From assembly GCA_002293425.1 (NCBI GenBank), contig DBDE01000005.1:28105-45537 (forward strand): DNA of 17,433 nt, given 5' to 3'. The notes below the pieces were generated by a model. The model saw only the letters and a list, made by a program, of their open reading frames with translations. It searched no databases and had not been told where the DNA came from. Source of the stretch: Alistipes sp. UBA940. Lineage in GTDB: Bacteria > Bacteroidota > Bacteroidia > Bacteroidales > Rikenellaceae. A program made the position numbers and the translations under genes. Shown piece by piece: positions 1-6,239 of this stretch; within the stretch, counting starts at the first letter, position 1; every line of letters starts with the position of its first letter.

Positions 1-569
1 AACTCGAACTGCACGCGGTCGCGCACCAGATCGGGGTCTAATCCATTGATTCTGTTTACTTTAACCAGCGGAAAATATTTTTCACCCTCTCTCGGAGGAC
101 GTATTTCACCCTGCACCGTATCGCCGGGCTTGAGGCTGAAAAGCTTAATCTGCGAGGGCGAAACGTAGATGTCGTCGGGCGAATTGAGGTAATTATAATC
201 CGCCGAACGCAGGAAACCATAGCCGTCGGACATCACTTCGAGCACTCCTTCGGCCTCGACATTGCCGCTGAAATCGTCGCGAGACTCGGTGTGAGCACGT
301 TTTCGCTTGCCTTTTTGTTGTTGTGCTTTGGGTTGTTCGTGGGTTGTCGGTTGGTCGGGAACGACGGGTTCGACAACTTCCTGGGCAGAGGGTTTTTGGA
401 CCCGCTTCCTCATTTTTTTCGGTTCGTTGTTTTGCGTAACCGATTGATTATCAGCGGTTATGCGGGCGATTAGCTCTTCTTTTTTGAATGCACCTTTCAG
501 CCCCATAGCCTTGGCAATGGTGCGCAATTCGGAGAGGCTCTTGTTCTCCAGCGCGTTGATTTCAGACAT
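1..569 (-). CDS. rho: Transcription termination factor Rho, N-terminal part (runs off left edge)
   Basis: Rho is a hexameric RNA-dependent ATPase/helicase that ends transcription and stops readthrough and antisense transcription. Only the first 189 residues are in the window. Residues about 10-40 form the helical Rho N-terminal domain (SLSELRTIAKAMGL). Residues about 41-100 are a polar linker rich in Q, K and P, of the kind that lengthens Rho in Bacteroidota. From about residue 101 comes the cold-shock-like RNA-binding fold, with the RNP1-type motif VMSDGYGFLR at 112-121 and the following DDIYVSPSQI and GDTVQGEIRPP segments typical of Rho. The ATPase domain lies outside the window. The start ATG (569-567) gives MSEINALENK, a normal Rho beginning. 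It is transcribed divergently from the acyl-CoA reductase gene. Identification is firm; only completeness is unknown. Confidence 0.96.
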   Translation of the reverse strand, partial: MSEINALENKSLSELRTIAKAMGLKGAFKKEELIARITADNQSVTQNNEPKKMRKRVQKPSAQEVVEPVVPDQPTTHEQPKAQQQKGKRKRAHTESRDDFSGNVEAEGVLEVMSDGYGFLRSADYNYLNSPDDIYVSPSQIKLFSLKPGDTVQGEIRPPREGEKYFPLVKVNRINGLDPDLVRDRVQFE

Positions 570-606
570 AGAAATAGTATAAAAAGGGATATTCGGACCG
601 TTTAGA

Positions 607-639
607 GAGGCTGTTTGAGCCTCCGAGGGTACAAATATA
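607..639 (-). promoter_or_regulatory. Probable rho promoter -7 box and leader hairpin
   Basis: On the minus strand 639-632 reads TATATTTG, matching the Bacteroidota -7 consensus TAnnTTTG. No convincing -33 TTG is present at the usual 19-21 base distance, so this is a half match. Just downstream, near the expected transcript start, 607-612 (GAGGCT) pairs perfectly with 618-623 (AGCCTC) around a 5-base loop, giving a small hairpin at the 5' end of a leader of about 55 bases. A role in mRNA stability or Rho self-control is only a possibility. Confidence 0.4.
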
Positions 640-652
640 CGAACATTTTTTC

Positions 653-660
653 TAAATTTG
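653..660 (+). promoter_or_regulatory. Possible -7 promoter box for the luxC-like gene
   Basis: 653-660 reads TAAATTTG, a match to the Bacteroidota -7 box TAnnTTTG. The gene's ATG is at 668, so a transcript from this box would be leaderless or nearly so. I see no clear -33 element upstream. The box lies close to the oppositely facing rho box, so the two promoters would share about 35 bases. Confidence 0.3.
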
Positions 661-667
661 TAATTCT

Positions 668-1645
668 ATGGTAGATTTTTTTTCGGAGCTGGGTCGACGA
701 TTGATGGCCCTTTCGGATGGACAAAACGCTGATTATCAGGCAGTTGTAGCGGCGGCTGTGGAGGCTAATCCGTGGTTTACGCAGCGGAGTGTTCGAATGG
801 CGGCACGCAATTTGGCGACGGATATGCTTTCGGAGCGCGCGTTGGAAGAATGGTTTGTTCGCTATCCCGAGTTGCCTGCGACGCAAAGTACTGATATTCT
901 GATAGTTATGGCCGGAAATATTCCTTTTGTCGGGGTTCACGATCTGGTTTGTGTGTTGGCTGCGGGGCATCGCGCAGTGGTTAAGCCGTCGTCGAAAGAT
1001 TCGGTTTTGATGCGCTGGGTGGTTGCGCAATTGATTGATATTGAGCCACTTACGCGCGTTTCGTTCGATGGCGATCCGGCGGCGGTCGTCGCTATGGGCG
1101 GTGATGACGCGATAGCGGCTCTGGGCGCGCAGTATGCCGGTTTGCCCGCGCTTTTGAGGGGCCATCGGTCGTCGCTGGCGGTGCTCGACGGAACGGAAAA
1201 TCGGTCGCAGTTGGAGGGTTTGGCGGACGATATCCTCTCGTTTTCGGGGCTCGGATGTCGCAATGTAAGCTTGATTTTCGTTCCGCGCGGGTACGATTTT
1301 TCGTTGCTGCAAAGCATTGTTACTCAACGAGTTAACGCATTAAATGTGAAGTATCACAACAATTATCGGCGCGCCAGAGCGTTGATGGATATGACCTCGG
1401 CCGAGTATATTGACTGTGGAGCCTGTTTGCTGATTGAGAAAAAAAGTTTTTCGACCAACGTAAGTGTTTGTCACTATGCGTTTTACGACTCGAAAGATGA
1501 AGTAAGGCTTTGGATTTCGCAGCACGCCGACGAGATCCAATGTGTGGCCGGCCTCGATGTCGATTTCGGCAAGACACAGCACCCCACCCTGCTCGATTAT
1601 CCCGACGGAATCGACACCGTAAAGTTCTTACTATCAATAAGATAA
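668..1645 (+). CDS. LuxC-like acyl-CoA reductase
   Basis: The protein (325 aa) belongs to the LuxC/acyl-CoA reductase branch of the aldehyde dehydrogenase fold, which reduces fatty acyl-CoA or acyl-protein thioesters to aldehydes with NADPH. Recognisable blocks are GNIPFVGVHDLV near residues 83-94 (nucleotide-binding side), HRSSLAVLDG at 166-175, and FSGLGCRNVSL at 192-202, where Cys197 is the expected acyl-carrying nucleophile. The length is shorter than luciferase-system LuxC (about 480 aa), as is usual for the Bacteroidota group. No luciferase genes are nearby, so the role is a lipid or aldehyde step of unknown purpose, not light production. The stop (1643-1645) shares a base with the miaA start at 1645, so the two are probably translationally coupled. 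Confidence 0.88.
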   Translation: MVDFFSELGRRLMALSDGQNADYQAVVAAAVEANPWFTQRSVRMAARNLATDMLSERALEEWFVRYPELPATQSTDILIVMAGNIPFVGVHDLVCVLAAGHRAVVKPSSKDSVLMRWVVAQLIDIEPLTRVSFDGDPAAVVAMGGDDAIAALGAQYAGLPALLRGHRSSLAVLDGTENRSQLEGLADDILSFSGLGCRNVSLIFVPRGYDFSLLQSIVTQRVNALNVKYHNNYRRARALMDMTSAEYIDCGACLLIEKKSFSTNVSVCHYAFYDSKDEVRLWISQHADEIQCVAGLDVDFGKTQHPTLLDYPDGIDTVKFLLSIR

Positions 1646-2571
1646 TGTACAAAAATTCAACTAATACTTTAATTTCCATCGTCGGGCCGACGGGTTCGGG
1701 TAAGAGCGATTTGGCGGTGGCTTTGGCCTTGGGGCTGACCGAAGCGACCGGAACCGTCGTGCCGATTCTCTCGACCGACTCGCGGCAGGTCTATCGAGGT
1801 ATGGCCGTAGGAACTGCGCAACCCACTGAGGATCAACTACTTAGCGTGCCGCACTATTTTATTGCCGACCGCGAGCCGACCGAGTGTTTCACCTGCGCCG
1901 ACTTCGAAACGGAAGCCCTGCAACTTCTCGAAAAGCTCTTTGCCGAGACCCAATTTGTCGTTGCGGTGGGCGGCTCGGGACTCTATATCGACGCGCTGTG
2001 TCGTGGCTTGGACGAGCTTCCCGATGTCGATCTCGAAATTCGCAAACAATTGACCGACAGTATTTTACATTCAGGGATTGAACCTTTACTTCACGAACTT
2101 CGTCAAAAAGACCCTGTCTATTTCGAGCAGGTGGATCGCCAAAACCCCGCGCGTATCCAGCGCGCTGTGGAGGTGATTCGCCAAACCGGAAAGCCTTTTT
2201 CGTCGTTCCGAACGGGAGCACGCAAGCTCAGGCCGTTCAAAATAGTCAAAATCGGCATCGACCTGCCGCGTCAGGAGCTCTATCGGCGCATCGACGAGCG
2301 GGTCGATCGGATGGTGGAACAGGGCCTCGAAGCCGAAGCCCGCGCCCTCGTGCAATATAGCCAACTGCCTGCTCTTCAAACAGTTGGCTATCGCGAGATG
2401 AACCAATACTTCAATAATGAGATTTCGCTCGACCGCGCTGTTGAACTCATCAAGCGCAACTCGCGCCGCTATGCCAAACGGCAGATGACGTGGTTTCGCC
2501 GCGACGGGGGGATTCACTGGATCCCCTCGCCCGACCCCGCCGCCGCGCTGGAAATCCTCACCCTCCAATAA
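1645..2571 (+). CDS. miaA: tRNA dimethylallyltransferase MiaA
   Basis: MiaA transfers a dimethylallyl group from DMAPP to A37 of tRNAs that read UNN codons (i6A37). The 308-aa length is normal. The P-loop GPTGSGKS is at 14-21, the catalytic/DMAPP segment DSRQVYRGM at 45-53, then VGGSGLYIDALCRGLDELP, the RNPARIQRAVEV-type block, and the C-terminal ALQTVGYREM and YAKRQMTWFRRD motifs. ATG 1645 is chosen over upstream in-frame codons because it gives the P-loop at the usual distance from the N terminus and overlaps the previous stop as TAATG. It forms an operon with the acyl-CoA reductase. Its last 58 bases overlap the 3' end of the convergent gene at 2514-3197. Confidence 0.96.
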   Translation: MYKNSTNTLISIVGPTGSGKSDLAVALALGLTEATGTVVPILSTDSRQVYRGMAVGTAQPTEDQLLSVPHYFIADREPTECFTCADFETEALQLLEKLFAETQFVVAVGGSGLYIDALCRGLDELPDVDLEIRKQLTDSILHSGIEPLLHELRQKDPVYFEQVDRQNPARIQRAVEVIRQTGKPFSSFRTGARKLRPFKIVKIGIDLPRQELYRRIDERVDRMVEQGLEAEARALVQYSQLPALQTVGYREMNQYFNNEISLDRAVELIKRNSRRYAKRQMTWFRRDGGIHWIPSPDPAAALEILTLQ

Positions 2572-3197
2572 CCCGCATTGTCCTTCAGCCACTCCTCGGG
2601 TTCGCCCGCCCAGGCGGCCTTGTTGCGCAGATAAACCGTCCGATCGTCGGCCCAAAACACCTCCGCAGTCAGACCTTCGGGGGCATAATGAATGTCGCCA
2701 TCGTCGTCATCGCCACCGAAACCCTCGTACCAGTCGCCCACAACGTGTTTTTGCAGAAAATAGGTAGTGTGCACCTGCGACATCCACGCGCACTCCGCCA
2801 CCCGATAGCGACCCGACGGCGAGTAAAAATAAGTCGCCTCGCTATACTCCCAAGTAGCTTTTCCCGTCCTCAGGTCATACCAAACCAGATCGTTAAACTC
2901 CTCGGCCTCGTTGTAACGCAACACCGCCAACGCGCGCTCCTCGGGATAGTAGGCCACAAATTCGCCCATAAATCCATCCTCGGAGCAGTATACCGCGCCG
3001 TCTTTTAACGACATTCCGTACTTCCGAAGCGCGATTTGCGCCTCATCCGAATGAAGGATAGGCTGGTTTTCGGCCCCCATATCGGGCCGCTCGAACAGGG
3101 TTACGGAGCCCGCCTTGGCCTCGAAATAGGTCAACGAATCGACCCTCTCGACCTGAACGGTCGGAGAGAGCAGAAAAAGGAATAATAGCCCCATCAT
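2514..3197 (-). CDS. Probable exported protein of unknown function
   Basis: I do not recognise this 227-aa protein. It begins with two adjacent Met codons and a hydrophobic stretch (MMGLLFLFLLSPTVQV) that reads as a short signal peptide or membrane anchor lacking the usual basic residues; an in-frame stop lies six codons upstream, so no longer start exists. The rest is rich in W, Y, D and E, with an acidic run GGDDDDGDIHY about two-thirds through and repeated short beta-like units (WYDLRTGKATWEY, YSPSGRYRVAECAW), suggesting a small beta-rich extracytoplasmic domain. The last about 14 residues (RISSAAAGSGEGIQ) are encoded antisense to the end of miaA, so the C terminus is constrained by that gene and may be an extension beyond the fold. 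The protein-like composition supports a real gene. Confidence 0.75.
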   Translation of the reverse strand: MMGLLFLFLLSPTVQVERVDSLTYFEAKAGSVTLFERPDMGAENQPILHSDEAQIALRKYGMSLKDGAVYCSEDGFMGEFVAYYPEERALAVLRYNEAEEFNDLVWYDLRTGKATWEYSEATYFYSPSGRYRVAECAWMSQVHTTYFLQKHVVGDWYEGFGGDDDDGDIHYAPEGLTAEVFWADDRTVYLRNKAAWAGEPEEWLKDNAGYWRVRISSAAAGSGEGIQ

Positions 3198-3309
3198 CGT
3201 ACCCGGAGCCGATTAAGGGCAGTCAAAAATCGCCATTTTGAGGTAAATCGAACTCATTCGTTAAAGTTCTTATATGTCAAATTATTAAGTTCGTTTCTAA
3301 TCGAGTCTG

Positions 3310-3369
3310 TTTCGAGGACATTTTGACACTTTCGAGGACTTGCGGTCGCTGTGCGGTCGCAAGTCCTCG
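3310..3369. repeat. 12-bp perfect inverted repeat with flanking direct repeats
   Basis: CGAGGACTTGCG (3333-3344) and CGCAAGTCCTCG (3358-3369) form a perfect 12-bp stem around a 13-base loop. TTTCGAGGAC occurs twice, at 3310-3319 and 3330-3339, exactly 20 bases apart, and TGCGGTCGC is repeated at 3341-3349 and 3352-3360. There is no T-run on either side, so it is not a standard intrinsic terminator. It lies between the start of the exported-protein gene (divergent side) and the end of the radical SAM gene. A Rho-independent-like stop, a protein-binding site, or a mobile-element end are all possible. Confidence 0.6.
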
Positions 3370-3403
3370 CGAATTCGCTTTAGCTATTACATACATAGTT
3401 CCA

Positions 3404-4951
3404 CTATAACAAACCGTGATTAAAAATAGAATAAGGAATATTTATGTCGATTGTGGAAACGATAGCATCGAAATTCGTTGAGTGGTATACCAACCCCCAA
3501 TGGGCAAGTTTGCGTATACTATTTTTAATCGTGTCCTCATTGTACTCGGAGCTCAATGAGGCCGTCAATGACTGTAAAGACACCACTTGGTCATTGGTGC
3601 GTATCAGTATTTCCGTTTCTAATGAGAATAACAAGAATTCACGTACGGCTATCGTTACTCCATTCATTTTCTCTTCAAAGAGAAGGCCATCAGTATTTCT
3701 TGTAACATCATAGGTATATTTATTTGATAGATAATGCTGCTCAATACTTAAAAAAGTATTCCATTGAGGATTCTTCTCTGCTTTTATGTAGTCGAATATA
3801 TCCCAATGATCAACTGGCCGAATCCAATCCTTCATTAAGGTGTATGTCCAGCGGGATACGCGCCAAGAGGTCTTTTGCTCGTCAATGTCTTTAAAGTATC
3901 TGCTTGTAGAGTTTATGCAAAGAGGTATCAAGGCGTGCCAAAATTTGTTTTTACCCAAAGAGAAACGGAGAAACCGAAGATTATCAGCTCCTTCGAAAAT
4001 ATCTTCACCCGTCTCTTCGAGAAGATTGAAAAGAACATTTACAGACTTGACCTTTATACCAAATTGAATAGCATACTTGATATATAGAAGATTGCTTGCA
4101 AACGTATTCTTCTTATTTATTTTCTTCAGAAGCCCCGCACTAGGGCTTTCGTATCCTATTTGAGCATACAGAATACCTGCCTTGGACATTTTTTCTATAA
4201 TCCCCTTATTAAGGTCTTTTGTAATTATCTCAGCGAGAACAATTTGGAAATCTGGATGTATCTCTTTTATCCGTATAAATTCATCCAACAACATATCAAA
4301 ACGACGTATATCTTTGCCAACCAAATCGTTATCCAAAAACTCAAATTTATAAACCTGATATTCTTGTATTTGATGTAAAATTTCTGCTCCAATCTTTTCT
4401 ATCGACTTTAGCCTATACAAATAGTCGGCGTTCAGATAACAAAATCGACACTTATTCCAATGACAACCTCTGCTCCCCTCAATTGGTATAACTATTTCGT
4501 GGTTTATTTTGAATGAGGATCGTTGCTCAAAAAAATCACTGTAATCAGGATATAACTCTTCTTCAGATAAATTCAGATATTTACGTTTTGGAGAATTCGA
4601 AAAAACAACACGTCCGTCGTTGCGATATGCGATGTTGCCTACATTATCTAACGGGAAGCCGCTTTCTATTGCACGGGTTATTTCGGCAATTGTATACTCT
4701 CCTTCGCCCCACATGGCGACATCAAATTGAGTGAAATTTTCCAAAAACAACTTTGCAATTCGTCTATTGCTTATTCCGCCTGCCAAGATGGGTATATCGG
4801 GGTATAATGATTTAATTTTTTGGGCAATAATTGATGCAAAAACCCACTGATCCATTTTCATTGAAAAACCCATATACATAACATCCGACATGTCAAGCTG
4901 TTCGAGTCTAACCATAATTGATTTATCGACCTTTTTCGCAAATGAGGCCAT
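3404..4951 (-). CDS. B12-binding-type radical SAM enzyme, probably 5'-truncated
   Basis: From the first ATG (4951) the product is 515 aa. Residues about 20-95 resemble the later half of a cobalamin-binding Rossmann domain (DVMYMGFS, PDIPILAGGI, DVAMWGEGEYT). The radical SAM cluster motif is RGCHWNKCRFCYLN with Cys163, Cys168 and Cys171, spaced CX4CX2C rather than the common CX3CX2C. A helical region follows, and residues about 440-515 may be a winged-helix tail. Family members include methyltransferases and peptide (RiPP) maturation enzymes; the substrate here is unknown and no clear precursor is seen. The gene is clearly more AT-rich than its neighbours, a sign of transfer. Coding-like sequence continues in frame upstream of 4951 without a start codon (next entry), so the start and the integrity of the gene are in doubt. 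Confidence 0.8.
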   Translation of the reverse strand: MASFAKKVDKSIMVRLEQLDMSDVMYMGFSMKMDQWVFASIIAQKIKSLYPDIPILAGGISNRRIAKLFLENFTQFDVAMWGEGEYTIAEITRAIESGFPLDNVGNIAYRNDGRVVFSNSPKRKYLNLSEEELYPDYSDFFEQRSSFKINHEIVIPIEGSRGCHWNKCRFCYLNADYLYRLKSIEKIGAEILHQIQEYQVYKFEFLDNDLVGKDIRRFDMLLDEFIRIKEIHPDFQIVLAEIITKDLNKGIIEKMSKAGILYAQIGYESPSAGLLKKINKKNTFASNLLYIKYAIQFGIKVKSVNVLFNLLEETGEDIFEGADNLRFLRFSLGKNKFWHALIPLCINSTSRYFKDIDEQKTSWRVSRWTYTLMKDWIRPVDHWDIFDYIKAEKNPQWNTFLSIEQHYLSNKYTYDVTRNTDGLLFEEKMNGVTIAVREFLLFSLETEILIRTNDQVVSLQSLTASLSSEYNEDTIKNSIRKLAHWGLVYHSTNFDAIVSTIDINIPYSIFNHGLL

Positions 4952-5131
4952 GTGTTCATCGTAATAATTGGGATCATCGACTAAATGTGCGGGATTTAAT
5001 CCTTGTAAAACTCGTTTTATATTTTGGGTTATATGGTTATCACCATTAATTATGCCAAGATAGTTGACATACAGTGCTAAGATACTTGAGTCATATATAC
5101 TCTTGTTTTTAGACGCGCAACAGCCTGATAA
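4952..5131 (-). pseudogene. In-frame, start-less upstream extension of the radical SAM gene
   Basis: Reading upstream of ATG 4951 on the minus strand, the frame stays open until a TGA at 5134-5132, with no ATG, GTG or TTG. The part nearest the gene looks like protein (SSILALYVNYLG near 5090-5055; NIKRVLQGLNPAHLVDDP near 5023-4970) and fits the front of a B12-binding domain, where a hydrophobic strand and helix are expected. The first 40-50 residues normally containing the initial beta strand are missing. Best reading: the 5' end was cut off by recombination between about 5095 and 5135, leaving either a shortened functional protein from 4951 or a decaying gene. Confidence 0.5.
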
Positions 5132-5185
5132 TCAACGCACACACAAGGACGCAAAGAACCAAAACTACATAGACACATACAAAAT

Positions 5186-5209
5186 GGGCTTTTGAGCCCT
5201 CTTTTTTTT
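5186..5209 (+). terminator. Intrinsic terminator, plus strand, without an obvious gene
   Basis: GGGCT (5186-5190), loop TTTG, AGCCC (5195-5199), then TC and a run of eight T (5202-5209). This is a textbook intrinsic terminator for plus-strand transcripts, but no plus-strand gene lies upstream back to miaA at 2571. A stop-bounded open stretch 5064-5195 ends just inside the hairpin, so it may be the tail of a lost gene. Confidence 0.7.
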
Positions 5210-5219
5210 ATCTACCCTG

Positions 5220-5227
5220 CAAATATA
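5220..5227 (-). promoter_or_regulatory. Possible -7 box upstream of the radical SAM gene
   Basis: Minus strand 5227-5220 reads TATATTTG, identical to the -7 box at 7451-7444, but no TTG sits 19-21 bases upstream. A transcript starting here would cross the AT-rich terminator stem on its antisense side and have a leader of about 260 bases before ATG 4951. Confidence 0.3.
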
Positions 5228-5342
5228 GGTAATACAATTTATAAACCGATGACGTAGGATACTTTTCCTCGTTTGTCAGTGTATAAGTGACTACCCTCAA
5301 AATGCCCCTTCAAGCAAGCCTACATAGCTTTTCATCCGGTTA
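5228..5342. other. Stretch with nothing recognised
   Basis: Between the minus-strand -7 box and the plus-strand promoter at 5343 I see no open reading frame of coding character, no strong inverted repeat and no known element on either strand. Together with the entries from 4952 to 5702 this covers the 750-base gap between the radical SAM ATG and the next gene. Confidence 0.5.
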
Positions 5343-5374
5343 TTTGATGGTTGTCGAAAATATGCCTACTTTTG
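5343..5374 (+). promoter_or_regulatory. Bacteroidota-type promoter for the structured leader
   Basis: TTTG at 5343-5346, a 20-base spacer, and TACTTTTG at 5367-5374 match the Bacteroidota primary-sigma consensus (TTTG, 19-21 bases, TAnnTTTG). Transcription would start near 5381, giving a leader of about 320 bases before ATG 5703 that contains the folded region 5505-5661. Confidence 0.6.
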
Positions 5375-5504
5375 TCTCTGCCCTCACTCGGAAACTTATG
5401 AGTATGGGTCTGTGTAAGATGTTATCGAATGTGAAACCGTATAAAAGCGTGAAAAGATAAGAGAATAGAAGCTATAAGACATAGGGGTAAATTTACTATT
5501 TACG

Positions 5505-5661
5505 CTGTCTCAAAATTCTTGCGCCCACTGCTTGCAGTGGTGAATTTATACACTCAGCGAAAAGTAAGTTCTACCCATTGGTTTGCCATACTACAAGTAT
5601 GGCGACCTTTGGGCGTAGGACGGCTTTTCTGGGTGTGGGGTTCGCAAGACCCTTGAGACAG
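5505..5661 (+). ncRNA. Candidate structured RNA (leader element or small RNA)
   Basis: Several nested inverted repeats lie within 157 bases. A closing helix pairs CTGTCTCAA (5505-5513) with TTGAGACAG (5653-5661), 9 bp. Inside it: hairpin 1, CACTGC-type stem 5525-5530/5535-5540 capped by a CTTG tetraloop and extended, past an internal loop, by AATTC/GAATT (5514-5518/5542-5546); hairpin 2, 5568-5573/5616-5621, 5574-5577/5610-5613, then 8 bp 5585-5592/5596-5603, about 20 pairs with small bulges; hairpin 3, GGGTT (5638-5642) with GACCC (5648-5652), using one wobble. This makes a closed multi-branch fold. It sits between a good promoter and a protein gene, so it may be a cis-acting leader, or a free small RNA. 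I recognise no known family. CTnDOT-type elements encode a regulatory RNA (RteR), but I cannot tell whether this is related. Confidence 0.55.
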
Positions 5662-5702
5662 GATCGTTGCTCCTGCGTCCTCTTTATAAACCGTTCTGAA
5701 CT

Positions 5703-6227
5703 ATGTTGCAATTTGTTGAAGACCCCCAAAGATCGGTACTGTGTGTCGGTTACATTGGCCAGAAGAGAATCAGGTGGTTTTACTCGCTACGACCATTGAA
5801 GAAATTGATGGATTTCTATCGAAAACGTCTTGGGGAATTATATCGTAACCTTTCGAGCGAAGGATACGACACCTACGTCCACATGACTTGGAGCCGTTTC
5901 GACATAATTGCCTCGGAAATACGAGACGAAAACGAGCAAGAGATGATCGCAGAATATGGGCTGAGATTCATTTATCCGATGGCTGTATTTCTCCTCTGTC
6001 GCCCACCTATCGACAACCCTTCTTATTTTGTTTATTTCGACGGCGTGGTCGTACCACAGGAAGATGATCCGTTCCTAACCACAGACGAGGTAGTCGATGC
6101 TGTCCTTTCACAAGTCTCGGTGGTTCTGTACGACAACAAAGACAATCATCCGTTCGTCCAATCGGTACTCGACAAAGCGGTATCGCTTGGCAAACGGATG
6201 ATCGACATAAACTCAAACGAAGGCTAA
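5703..6227 (+). CDS. Protein of unknown function downstream of the structured leader
   Basis: I do not recognise this protein (174 aa from ATG 5703; 139 aa if the in-frame ATG 5808 is used). An in-frame stop at 5697-5699 blocks any longer start. The more protein-like part begins near residue 36 (MDFYRKRLGELYRNLSSEGYDTYVHMTW), so 5808 is a serious alternative. One moderately hydrophobic segment (YPMAVFLLCRP) could be a buried helix rather than a membrane span; there is no signal peptide. Composition mixes acidic and aromatic residues and looks like a small soluble protein. It is the only plus-strand gene on the element side and ends 12 bases from the convergent gene at 6240. Expression probably depends on the promoter at 5343 and on the folded leader. 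Confidence 0.7.
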   Translation: MLQFVEDPQRSVLCVGYIGQKRIRWFYSLRPLKKLMDFYRKRLGELYRNLSSEGYDTYVHMTWSRFDIIASEIRDENEQEMIAEYGLRFIYPMAVFLLCRPPIDNPSYFVYFDGVVVPQEDDPFLTTDEVVDAVLSQVSVVLYDNKDNHPFVQSVLDKAVSLGKRMIDINSNEG

Positions 6228-6239
6228 ATGCCCCGTTTT

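Noticed and set aside
602..1327. Long minus-strand frames opposite the acyl-CoA reductase gene
   Set aside because: Arg/Gln/Ser-rich shadow text with no domain; the plus-strand protein is clearly recognisable.
5077..5131. Programmed -1 frameshift joining the Cys-rich frame to the radical SAM frame at an A5 run
   Set aside because: The run is not a proper slippery heptamer in the required frame, and the joined N terminus does not resemble a B12-binding domain start.
5505..5661. Retron-type RNA (closing repeats resemble a1/a2)
   Set aside because: No reverse transcriptase gene is in the window and the downstream protein has no RT motif.
5578..5799. Plus-strand 73-codon frame across the structured RNA
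   Set aside because: Its codons coincide with the hairpin arms and its end overlaps the gene at 5703 in another frame; better explained by the RNA fold.
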